Source: Dehalococcoidia bacterium (GTDB lineage: Bacteria > Chloroflexota > Dehalococcoidia > Lucifugimonadales > UBA6952). From it: 64,000 nt of DNA. Below are positions 54,445 through 62,984 of the stretch, piece by piece. Each line of letters begins with the position of its first letter. The first letter of the stretch is position 1. A program made the position numbers and the translations under genes. The notes beneath the pieces were generated by a model that ran no database searches, was not told the origin of the DNA, and saw only the letters and a program-made list of their open reading frames with translations. The stretch covers positions 1 through 64,000 of the forward strand of contig JAKUQA010000004.1 in assembly GCA_022450525.1 (NCBI GenBank), read 5' to 3'.

Positions 54445-55713
54445 ATGCATTCTTACAATAAACCTGATTCAACCTCTAATAAATATAATAAACTTCCCTT
54501 TTATTATGGATGGATCATATTAGTGGTAACTGGACTAGGAATGTTTATATCTGGTCCTGGTCAGACCTATTCTATCTCGATATTTATGGAACCAATGAGA
54601 AAATCTCTTGGCCTTTCATTATCTGAAATTGCTAGTTTTTATACATTTGGCTCTCTAACAGCAGCAACTCTTATGATCCTTGTAGGAAAGTTATTTGATA
54701 AATATGGTGGTAGAATTTTAATGTCCTTGATAACCATCCTATTTGGACTAGCTTGCTTGTGGATGACACAAGTTTCAAATTCTTATGAAATATATTTTGG
54801 ATTTACCATGTTACGTGCCTTAGGACAGGGAGCTCTAACTCTTGTCTCAACGAGTTTAGTAGCAATTTGGTTTATACAATATCGAGGAAGAGCTAATGCA
54901 TTTAATTCATTGGGTAGTGCTCTAAGCCAAGCTATCTTTCCACTTCTTATTTTTTATTTAATAACAAACCTCGGTTGGGAAAATGCATGGGCTGTTCTCA
55001 CTTTCGTAATCTGGGGATGTTTATTATTACCTGCAATTATAATTATACGCAGAAGTCCAGAATCTATAGGTCTTCTACCAGATGGATTAAAAATAGAAAA
55101 AGATTCCTCTATTAATCAATCTGATTTGGAAGTTAATTGGAGTTTGAAAGAAGCTATGAAAACTCCAACTTTTTGGCTATTACTATTTGCTAGCACTTCA
55201 CATTCTTTTATTATAACTGCACTTACTTTCCTGCAAGTACCCCTCTTTGAAAGTCGTGGATTAAGCGCTGAATCAGCAGCTCAAGTATTTATAATCATTT
55301 CCCCAATGATAATATTAGGTTCTTTTTGTTCTGGTTTTATCATTGAAAAGGTAGCTCCGAGATTACTATTAGGATTTAGTCAAATTATATTAATTTCAGG
55401 AATGTTATTTATTGGTACTATTTCAACTAACTGGCATACATATATTTATGGATCAATCATTGGATTTGGTATGGGATTTGCTATGACTATTGGAAATGTT
55501 ATCTGGGCAAATTATTATGGGAGAAATTCAATAGGAGCTATAAGAGGATTTGTAACCACTGTTATGGTAGGCTCTGCAGCACTTGGACCTTTATCATTTG
55601 CAATCATCGTTGATACAACAAATTCGTTTGAATTAACAACAAATGTATTCACATTATTGCCACTATTGTGCTTAATTGCAGCAATAATGGCTAAACCTCC
55701 AGTCAAGAATTGA
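54445..55713 (+). CDS. MFS transporter, OFA/monocarboxylate-like
   Basis: A 422-residue carrier. Start at the ATG at 54445; the TTG at 54409 lies in the divergent gap and adds a basic stretch. It opens LPFYYGWIILVVTGLGMFISGPGQ, then motif A GKLFDKYGGRIL. It belongs to the same branch as the carriers at 32163 and 45047. Substrate unknown. Confidence 0.86.
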   Translation: MHSYNKPDSTSNKYNKLPFYYGWIILVVTGLGMFISGPGQTYSISIFMEPMRKSLGLSLSEIASFYTFGSLTAATLMILVGKLFDKYGGRILMSLITILFGLACLWMTQVSNSYEIYFGFTMLRALGQGALTLVSTSLVAIWFIQYRGRANAFNSLGSALSQAIFPLLIFYLITNLGWENAWAVLTFVIWGCLLLPAIIIIRRSPESIGLLPDGLKIEKDSSINQSDLEVNWSLKEAMKTPTFWLLLFASTSHSFIITALTFLQVPLFESRGLSAESAAQVFIIISPMIILGSFCSGFIIEKVAPRLLLGFSQIILISGMLFIGTISTNWHTYIYGSIIGFGMGFAMTIGNVIWANYYGRNSIGAIRGFVTTVMVGSAALGPLSFAIIVDTTNSFELTTNVFTLLPLLCLIAAIMAKPPVKN

Positions 55714-55788
55714 ACCTAAACAATATGTAATAGATTATGATAGAATATATAAATTACGTAATATTGGTGTTTGGTACTGGAGGTAATA

Positions 55789-57846
55789 ATGGTTCCACCT
55801 GAGAGTCTTTTTGGGATATCCAATGCATTACTGGTGTTGATAGTGTCACTAGTTTCATTTGGTTTAGCTGGTTTCATTTTATGGCAAAGAGTATTTCGAC
55901 TGGTTCTAATTGGTAGAAAAGAAAACAGATTAGATCAACCGATAAAAAGAATACTAAAAATGCTTATAGTTGTCCTAGGCCAACAAAGAGTTATGCAACG
56001 ATTCTCATTGAAAGATATGGCTGGTCTCGGTCATGCAATTATATTTTATGGTTTTGTACTATTCTCAATAAGCTATGTAATTTTTATTTTTGGTGATACA
56101 GCATGGCATCCATTTTCTGAAACATTATTAACAGAAACTGGAGTGAAATTCTTTGCTTCACTTTTAAATTTTGTAGCCGTACTAATAATATTTTCACTAT
56201 CATGGGCTCTATATAGAAGATGGGTTGCGAGGCCTCATAGACTTTCTTTTGACCTAACAAGAGCCAAAGAATCCATCATTATTGTTGCCGCTATCTATGG
56301 ACTTATGTTTTTTACACTGATTACAGAAGGATTTTTTGTAGCTGCTGGTGGAACTGGTCCTGCAGCCGATACACCAATTGGTGGAGCTTTAGGAAATCTA
56401 TTTATTGATATGGGAATAACTGGAGAAACTGCAAGTAATTTACAAGCCCTTTTTTGGTGGTTGCACCTGATTATTATTTTGGGATTTGCTGTTTATATTC
56501 CTATATCGAAACACATGCACATGGTTGGAGCTCCAGTAAATGTATTATTTACTACCATGCAAGCTCGAGGAACTCTAAAACCAATGCCTGACTTTGAAAC
56601 AGCTGAAACTTTTGGTGCTGGAGGAACAGAAGGGTTTTCATGGAAATCTATTTTAGACGGATATGCATGTGCAGTTTGTGGAAGATGTACAGATAACTGC
56701 CCTGCTAATATTAGTGGGAAACTTCTATCTCCAATGCATATTGCTGAAGGTATAAAAGAGCACGTCATGGAAACAGGTGCATCTATAATAAGTGCACAAA
56801 AATCACAAGAAACCTATCAAGAACCAAGTCTCTTTACAGAAAATAGCATGCTAAAGGAATCAGCAGTTTGGGATTGTGTTACCTGCGGTGCATGTATGGA
56901 AGAATGCCCTGTTATGGTTGAACATGTTGACTCCATTGTCGATATGCGTAGATATCTAGTAATGGAACAAGCCAGTATGCCTGAGGGAGCAGAAGGTGTT
57001 TTATTAAACATGGAACAAAGAGGACATCCATGGAGTGGAAATCAAACCTCCAAAACAGAATGGATGGAGGGTTTGGATATTCCAACATTTGCCGATGAAA
57101 ATGAAGCAGAAGTTCTTTTATGGGTAGGCTGTACTTCTGCATTAAACGAAGCTAATCAAAAAGCACCACGAGCTATGGCTTCTATTTTACGCGTCGCTGA
57201 TATTAAATTTGCTGTACTAGGAAATGAAGAAGGTTGTACTGGAGATCCTGCCAGAAGAATTGGAAATGAATACCTGTACCAAATGATGGCTGAACAAAAT
57301 ATTCAAACATTAAACCAATATTCATTCAAAAAAATTGTTACACTATGTCCACATTGTTTTAACAATATCAAAAATGAATATCCACAACTTGGAGGTAATT
57401 ACAAAGTTTATCACTATACTGAATTTGTTGATGAATTAATTCAAAACGGAAAACTAAAACCTGTTAAAAGTGTTGATATTAGTATGACTTACCATGACTC
57501 TTGTTACCTCGGAAGACATAACAAAGTTTATGATGCACCACGAAATATTTCAAAAGCTATCCCTGGATTAGAACTTCACGAGATGGAAAGAAACTGCGAA
57601 AGAGGGTTTTGTTGCGGTGCAGGTGGCGGACATATGTGGATGGAAGACAGTGGAGGTCAAAGAATCAACCATATGAGAATTGATCAATTTCTTGATACCG
57701 AAGGTGAAACATTGGGTGTTTCTTGTCCATTTTGTTATCAAATGTTCGCTGAAGGAATACAATCAAAAGGTGTTCAAGAAAATAAACAAACTAAAGATCT
57801 CGTAGAAATTATTGCTGAGAGTGTTGTCCCTGAAGAAGAGAAATAA
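55789..57846 (+). CDS. Membrane heterodisulfide-reductase-like Fe-S protein
   Basis: A 685-residue fusion. Start at 55789 because GGAGGTAATA directly precedes the ATG; a TTG 18 bp upstream lies at the ribosome site. The N-terminal half has about six helices like the NarI/HdrE cytochrome b subunit. Two [4Fe-4S] motifs follow (CAVCGRCTDNCP, CVTCGACMEECP), then two CCG domains (first around LWVGCTSA...CPHCFNN; second CHDSCYLGR...CCGAGGGH). Likely passes electrons between a soluble partner and quinone. Confidence 0.9.
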   Translation: MVPPESLFGISNALLVLIVSLVSFGLAGFILWQRVFRLVLIGRKENRLDQPIKRILKMLIVVLGQQRVMQRFSLKDMAGLGHAIIFYGFVLFSISYVIFIFGDTAWHPFSETLLTETGVKFFASLLNFVAVLIIFSLSWALYRRWVARPHRLSFDLTRAKESIIIVAAIYGLMFFTLITEGFFVAAGGTGPAADTPIGGALGNLFIDMGITGETASNLQALFWWLHLIIILGFAVYIPISKHMHMVGAPVNVLFTTMQARGTLKPMPDFETAETFGAGGTEGFSWKSILDGYACAVCGRCTDNCPANISGKLLSPMHIAEGIKEHVMETGASIISAQKSQETYQEPSLFTENSMLKESAVWDCVTCGACMEECPVMVEHVDSIVDMRRYLVMEQASMPEGAEGVLLNMEQRGHPWSGNQTSKTEWMEGLDIPTFADENEAEVLLWVGCTSALNEANQKAPRAMASILRVADIKFAVLGNEEGCTGDPARRIGNEYLYQMMAEQNIQTLNQYSFKKIVTLCPHCFNNIKNEYPQLGGNYKVYHYTEFVDELIQNGKLKPVKSVDISMTYHDSCYLGRHNKVYDAPRNISKAIPGLELHEMERNCERGFCCGAGGGHMWMEDSGGQRINHMRIDQFLDTEGETLGVSCPFCYQMFAEGIQSKGVQENKQTKDLVEIIAESVVPEEEK

Positions 57847-57851
57847 TTACT

Positions 57852-59411
57852 TTATTCTATTGGTTCTGGATACATATCACGAAGTTCGCGTTTCAATATT
57901 TTACCCATGGGGTTCTTAGGAATCTCATTGGTAAAAATAACTGACTCAGGTTTTTTATAACTCGCTAATCGCTCATGACAATAGTCGATTATTTCTTGGG
58001 GCTCTACTGACATACCTGGTTTTAAAACCACAACGGCTCTTACTCGCTCCCCCCAATACTCATCATTAATCCCAATCACAGCAGCATCATCAATACTTGA
58101 ATGTGTAAGAATGATATTTTCAACTTCATCTGGTGCAATCATTTCGCCACCACGCTTGATAAAATCTTTAGCTCTACCTGATAAAAAGATATATCCTTCC
58201 GGATCCATATATCCTAAATCTCCAGTATATAACCAACCATCTCTGATAGTTTCATTAGTTGCATCTTCTTTGTTCCAATATCCTTTCATTAACCTTGGAC
58301 CTTGTGCAACAATTTCTCCCACATCCCCTTGTTTTACTTCATTACCATCCTCATCGACTATCTGAACAATTACATCATCTAATGGTTTACCAATAGAGCT
58401 TAACCTTTGCAACTTGATTTCTTGTTCTTCAGGTGTTCCAGTAATTTCATGATCTTCTGGAGACAACATGGTAATAGTTGAAGCGGTTTCTGTTTGACCA
58501 AAAGCATTGATAAAACGGGTTCCAGGAAGTTTGGCTATTGCATCCTTAATGACAGATGCAGGCATAGGAGCGGCGCCATAAGTTATTACTCCTAAACTTG
58601 ATATATCAAAATCCTGAAACTCTTTATGATCCAAAATTGCTTTAAGCATGGTTGGAACCATCATTGCTCGATTAATTTGTTCTTCCTGAACTAATCTCAT
58701 CCAATCACGTGGTTCAAATTGTCTCTGAATAACTAATGTTCTTCCACCGTAAATTGCAGAAATTACAGCTTGCATTCCCGCAATGTGATGTAAGGGAACA
58801 GTCAATATATTTTTTTCTTCCTCATCAGGATCAGCTGGCATTACATTGGCAAGAATATAAGAAGAAAAGCTATCGTGTTTTAACATTACACCTTTTGGAG
58901 CACCTGTTGTCCCTGAGGTATACATAATTATATTGGTATCATCATCATCATATTCAGGAAATCTATCGTCGGATTCCCCATCTCGAATCAAATCATCATA
59001 ATTAATCCAACCATCAGATTCATCATCCATTGATATAAATAATTCAACATCATTATTATTTTTTGTGGCTTGCTTAACTAATTCATGATATCTAGAACCT
59101 GCAAATACTGCTTTTGGCTTACTATCCGATAGCATAACCTCTAGTTCATCATCCTTTACGCGAAAATTGACTGGAACATAAATAGCATCCAGACTTGTAA
59201 TTGCAAAATATGCCTCTATATGCTCGTTACAATTTACTTGTATAGTAGATACCCTATCTCCAGGAACTACACCTAATTTGCTCAATGAATCAGCAAGTTT
59301 GTTTACTCTTTGTTGTAAAGTAGAGAAATCAATTCTCTTATCTTCAAAGATAATTGCCGTTCTATCAGGAACAATTTCACTTGATAGTCGCAAAAACTCG
59401 ACAGTATTCAT
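57852..59411 (-). CDS. Class I adenylate-forming acyl-CoA synthetase
   Basis: A 519-residue acid-CoA ligase. Phosphate loop YTSGTTGAPKGVML; A5 region GFGQTE-like (NAFGQTETAS); A7 YTGDLGYMDPEGY; A8 GRAKDFIKRGGE; catalytic Lys in PKNPMGKILKRE. It makes CoA esters from an unknown carboxylic acid with ATP. It lies at the end of the minus-strand crotonase-PHP operon, 51 bp after the crotonase. Confidence 0.94.
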   Translation of the reverse strand: MNTVEFLRLSSEIVPDRTAIIFEDKRIDFSTLQQRVNKLADSLSKLGVVPGDRVSTIQVNCNEHIEAYFAITSLDAIYVPVNFRVKDDELEVMLSDSKPKAVFAGSRYHELVKQATKNNNDVELFISMDDESDGWINYDDLIRDGESDDRFPEYDDDDTNIIMYTSGTTGAPKGVMLKHDSFSSYILANVMPADPDEEEKNILTVPLHHIAGMQAVISAIYGGRTLVIQRQFEPRDWMRLVQEEQINRAMMVPTMLKAILDHKEFQDFDISSLGVITYGAAPMPASVIKDAIAKLPGTRFINAFGQTETASTITMLSPEDHEITGTPEEQEIKLQRLSSIGKPLDDVIVQIVDEDGNEVKQGDVGEIVAQGPRLMKGYWNKEDATNETIRDGWLYTGDLGYMDPEGYIFLSGRAKDFIKRGGEMIAPDEVENIILTHSSIDDAAVIGINDEYWGERVRAVVVLKPGMSVEPQEIIDYCHERLASYKKPESVIFTNEIPKNPMGKILKRELRDMYPEPIE

Positions 59412-59462
59412 CTACTAACCTCCATTGACTACACAAAATATCTGACGCAAGTATCAATTCTA

Positions 59463-60197
59463 TCACCCTTGTCCAGTTTCGATAATATATTCAATACACC
59501 TTTTAGCTTCTAAATCTAATCCTTGTGCTAAAGAGAGTTCTAATCCCTGTGAAATAATTGATTTTGTTAACTGATTTAATTCTCTTGGGTTACGACATAA
59601 ACTATCTAATAAACTATGAGCAAACTCAACGATACGATTTTCTTCAATGCAATAATCTATCAATCCTATTTCCAAAGATTTATCTACCTCTATTTGTTTT
59701 CCTAGCAATAAAAGATCCAAAGAGTGTCCTAAACCTATTTGACGAGGAATAGTTTGTGTTCCTCCAGCAGCAGGAATAATTCCAAGTCCTGTTTCTGGTA
59801 AACTGATAATCGTATTTTCTGTTGCTATTCGCACATCACATAACATAGCAATTTCCACCCCAGAACCAAATGTGTATCCATGAAGTATGCAAACAATAGG
59901 AATTGGTAATGTCATAAATACTTCCCATAAGTCTCTTTCTTTACGAATATTTCGAGCTATATGTTGAGATGGAGCAGTACCAAATTCAGTTAAATCCGCT
60001 CCTCCACAAAATCCTTTTGAACCGGTACCTTTTAACAAAATACCCTCAATATCAGTATCAAGTGTAATTGCTGTTAGAACTTCATACAGTTCGTCTCGCA
60101 TCGTAGTATTAAAAGCGTTAACAACTTTAGGCCTATTAAGAGTAACAATGCCTATATTATTATCTTTTTCATAAATAATTGTGCTAAATTGATCTAT
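59463..60197 (-). CDS. Enoyl-CoA hydratase/isomerase with non-canonical start
   Basis: A crotonase of 244 residues if begun at 60197. The first in-frame ATG (60101) would cut off the conserved N-terminus. Reading further upstream in frame gives YEKDNNIGIVTLNRPKVVNAF, the classic crotonase opening, but with no ATG, GTG or TTG before a stop. The best start is an ATA at 60195-60197, with GGATGGG 5-10 bases upstream, overlapping the PHP gene by 14 bp. Motifs: GFCGGADL, GYTFGSGVEIAMLCD, and Glu in LPETGLGIIPAAGGTQ. So the enzyme looks active if translated. Confidence 0.8.
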   Translation of the reverse strand: MDQFSTIIYEKDNNIGIVTLNRPKVVNAFNTTMRDELYEVLTAITLDTDIEGILLKGTGSKGFCGGADLTEFGTAPSQHIARNIRKERDLWEVFMTLPIPIVCILHGYTFGSGVEIAMLCDVRIATENTIISLPETGLGIIPAAGGTQTIPRQIGLGHSLDLLLLGKQIEVDKSLEIGLIDYCIEENRIVEFAHSLLDSLCRNPRELNQLTKSIISQGLELSLAQGLDLEAKRCIEYIIETGQG

Positions 60198-60792
60198 GGT
60201 TTTCCCATCCTTGAATTTGCAATTTATTTAAATCGATTCCAGAAGATAACAAATCTTCTAATGGTATTTCAATATAATTTTTACCAATATCATTGATTTC
60301 ATGAGCGTCACTAACCTCAGTTAAAATTAAATTATGTTTATCTGCTAATTCATACACTTGGTTTTTATTTATATGCCAATTGTGAATAGAATTATTAACC
60401 TCAATTGACTGAATATGATTTATTTCTATTTGCTGGGATGGGTGACCAGGATGACAATAATTTCTAAATAACTTACCGTTCGGTAACATAAATTCTCCAA
60501 CTTCATATGTTTGGAAATAATCATGTTTCATATGTAATTCTATTTCTCTGCCAGGAAATACGACTATTTCATTTGGAAAATGTTTAGTAAAAATTTTGTA
60601 ATATTCAAAAGAAATTTTTAATAACTCTGGGTGAGCATGGTCATGATCAGTAATCGCTATTCCATCTATACCAATTTTTTTACACTGATTTATTACCTTA
60701 TATGCAGTATCGATACTAGGTTTTTCAAAACTTGATGCCTCCCATATATGTGTATGCAAATCAAGTTTAAGCTTTTCCCCTTTATTCACCAT
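60184..60792 (-). CDS. PHP-domain phosphoesterase-like protein
   Basis: A 202-residue PHP protein. Metal motifs: LDLHTHIW near the start, ITDHDHAHPE, PGREIELHMKHDY, NYCHPGHP, and DAHEIND near the end. Members hydrolyse phosphate esters or act in DNA polymerases; this is a stand-alone form. It sits between two crotonase genes, 16 bp after the first and overlapping the second. Confidence 0.88.
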   Translation of the reverse strand: MVNKGEKLKLDLHTHIWEASSFEKPSIDTAYKVINQCKKIGIDGIAITDHDHAHPELLKISFEYYKIFTKHFPNEIVVFPGREIELHMKHDYFQTYEVGEFMLPNGKLFRNYCHPGHPSQQIEINHIQSIEVNNSIHNWHINKNQVYELADKHNLILTEVSDAHEINDIGKNYIEIPLEDLLSSGIDLNKLQIQGWENHRSI

Positions 60793-60808
60793 ATCTTATA
60801 TATATCCT

Positions 60809-61579
60809 TCATTCACCAATAAAATTAGGAGGTTCTTTTGTCTTAAAACTGTCCAGTCCTATTTTTCTATCATCAGTAGAATGAAGTAATATACTTAAAT
60901 CAGATTCAAACAAAAATCCTTGTCTTATATTCATATCAAAACCCTCTTTGACTGCCTCTTTTACATATCTTAAAGCAATCGGCGCAAGAGATTCTAATTT
61001 TGTTATTAATTTTGCAGTACTCGTTTCAATTTCAGATTGTGAAACCATATAGTTAATCAATCCTAGCTTAATAGCTTGTTCTGATGTAATAATCTCACCA
61101 GATAACATCATCTCTACTGATTTTGATTTACCTATTATTCTAGGCAATCGTTGTGTTGCTCCATCCCAAGGTAAAAATCCATTATTAATTTGCTTTAAAC
61201 CAAATACGCTATCTATAGTACAAATCCTGATGTCTCCACTCAATGCTATTTCTAAAAGATTATCAAATATGTATCCATCCATTACCACAATTACAGGACA
61301 TTGGATTTTATCTACTTTTGATGCGAGTCTATAATTTTCAATAGAATTAATATTATCAAAATTTATAGCCTTTAGAGAATACAACTTGTTAGTATTCTCT
61401 ATACGTAGTGCAACTACATTTGTTTCATTGTCTTGATTAATATCACTACAAATTTCTTCAAATTCAGCACATATACTTTTGTAATCCAATCTAGAAAACA
61501 CACTAGAGTCTATTAATATAGAAGTAGTGTTATTATTTTTTGAAACTTTTACAGATGTAAATTTTCTTCCTTCCGACAC
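60809..61579 (-). CDS. Crotonase-fold protein lacking catalytic residues
   Basis: A 256-residue protein. The open frame runs up to 61729 but passes through the tRNA-Pro gene, so that part is not protein. The real start is GTG at 61577-61579 with AGGAGAAATC before it. The C-terminal half is crotonase-like (LEIALSGDIRICTIDSVFGL, ATQRLPRIIG). The first oxyanion motif (normally GGADL) is absent, the second reads DGYIFDN, and the catalytic Glu is Gln130. Probably a non-catalytic or altered paralogue. Confidence 0.72.
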   Translation of the reverse strand: MSEGRKFTSVKVSKNNNTTSILIDSSVFSRLDYKSICAEFEEICSDINQDNETNVVALRIENTNKLYSLKAINFDNINSIENYRLASKVDKIQCPVIVVMDGYIFDNLLEIALSGDIRICTIDSVFGLKQINNGFLPWDGATQRLPRIIGKSKSVEMMLSGEIITSEQAIKLGLINYMVSQSEIETSTAKLITKLESLAPIALRYVKEAVKEGFDMNIRQGFLFESDLSILLHSTDDRKIGLDSFKTKEPPNFIGE

Positions 61580-61613
61580 GATTTCTCCTACTAAAAGGTC
61601 TTTGAAAACCACC

Positions 61614-61687
<74 letters not shown>

Positions 61688-61700
61688 ATGATAAAGGAAA

Positions 61701-61729
61701 AGAATACCATTAGCAATTTCCCAGAGCAA
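61701..61729 (-). promoter_or_regulatory. Promoter of tRNA-Pro (and probably downstream operon)
   Basis: Read on the minus strand: -35 TTGCTC (61729-61724), 17-bp spacer, -10 TATTCT (61706-61701), 13 bp before the tRNA. No other promoter is seen between the tRNA and the crotonase-like gene. Confidence 0.5.
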
Positions 61730-61741
61730 GTTGTTTTTATA

Positions 61742-61770
61742 TTGTACCTATTAACATAGCGTGGTAGACT
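61742..61770 (+). promoter_or_regulatory. Promoter of luciferase-like oxidoreductase gene
   Basis: -35 TTGTAC (61742-61747), 17-bp spacer, -10 TAGACT (61765-61770) with a preceding TGG (extended -10). 45 bp before the start. Confidence 0.5.
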
Positions 61771-61815
61771 TGCATAATTAATTGCGGAATCCCTAGAACT
61801 GCTAAGGAGAATATA

Positions 61816-62976
61816 ATGTTACCTGATCGAATGAAATTTGGCATATTTCTTGCTCCATTTCATTGGAAAGATGAAAACCCTACTCTATCATTACAAAGAG
61901 ATTTAGAACTTGTCGAGTATTTAGATCATCTAGGATATGACGAAGCATGGATTGGAGAACATCATAGTGCAGGTTGGGAAATAATAGCATCTCCTGAAGT
62001 CTTTATCGCTGCAGCTGCAGAAAGAACAAAACACATTAGATTAGGAACTGGAGTTACAAGTCTTCCTTATCATCATCCATTAATAGTTGCCGATAGAATG
62101 GTTATGTTAGATCACCTAACAAAAGGAAGAACAATGTTAGGAGTTGGCCCTGGAGCACTTGTTACAGATGCCTATATGTTGGGTATAGATCCAACCACAC
62201 AAAGACCACGAATGGATGAATCGCTAAACGTAATTATGCAACTGCTTGAATCAGAAGAACCTGTTACATGCAAAACTGATTGGTTTTCTATGAATGAAGG
62301 ACAATTACAAATGAGGCCCTACACACAACCACGATTTGAGGTAGCCGTAGCAGCTGCTCAATCACCTTCGGGTATGGTAGCAGCTGGCAAGTACGGTTTA
62401 GGGGTTTTATCAGTAAGCATACCTCGTGGCGGTAGCATTGCTACTAATTTAAGTGACTTCTGGAAAATCGCAGAAGAAACTGCAGCAGAACATAACAAAA
62501 CAGTAGATAGAAAAGAATGGCGCTTAGTCCTACATGTTTTTCTGGCGGACACGAAAAAAGAAGCATTCGCTCAAGCAAGAGAGTATGCAGGAAGGTATCA
62601 AAGGGAATACTTTGAAAAAACCCTAGGTCATCCATCTACAGTGGATGATAGTGCCGATAAGATTATTGACGCAATGGTTGAAAGAGGAGCTTGGTGCGTA
62701 GGAACCCCAGACGATTTGATTGATACAATAAATCGCCTAGATGAAGAAAGTGGTGGATTTGGTGGGATTATGATTCAAGCCACTGAATGGGGAACTAAAG
62801 AACAAGTTTTCCATAGCTATGAATTACTTGCAAGATATGTAATGCCACAATTTCAAGGATCCGTAAGAGCTCTAAATAATTCTATGCAATGGTCCCGTAA
62901 CAAATCAGAAGAACTTCAAAAAATGCGAACAGAAGCCTTAGAAAAAGCAAAATCAGATTACCAAAATAAATCCTAA
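61816..62976 (+). CDS. LLM-class flavin-dependent oxidoreductase
   Basis: A 386-residue luciferase-like monooxygenase-fold protein. Features: KFGIFLAPFHWKDENP start, YDEAWIGEHHSAGWE (family's EHH), IRLGTGVTSLPYHHPL and RTMLGVGPGAL. Members use FMNH2 to oxidise alkanes, amines, terpenes, sulfonates or other compounds. A clear AAGGAG site precedes the ATG. The truncated MFS gene follows by 8 bp and may carry the substrate. Substrate unknown. Confidence 0.92.
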   Translation: MLPDRMKFGIFLAPFHWKDENPTLSLQRDLELVEYLDHLGYDEAWIGEHHSAGWEIIASPEVFIAAAAERTKHIRLGTGVTSLPYHHPLIVADRMVMLDHLTKGRTMLGVGPGALVTDAYMLGIDPTTQRPRMDESLNVIMQLLESEEPVTCKTDWFSMNEGQLQMRPYTQPRFEVAVAAAQSPSGMVAAGKYGLGVLSVSIPRGGSIATNLSDFWKIAEETAAEHNKTVDRKEWRLVLHVFLADTKKEAFAQAREYAGRYQREYFEKTLGHPSTVDDSADKIIDAMVERGAWCVGTPDDLIDTINRLDEESGGFGGIMIQATEWGTKEQVFHSYELLARYVMPQFQGSVRALNNSMQWSRNKSEELQKMRTEALEKAKSDYQNKS

Positions 62977-62984
62977 AATATCAT

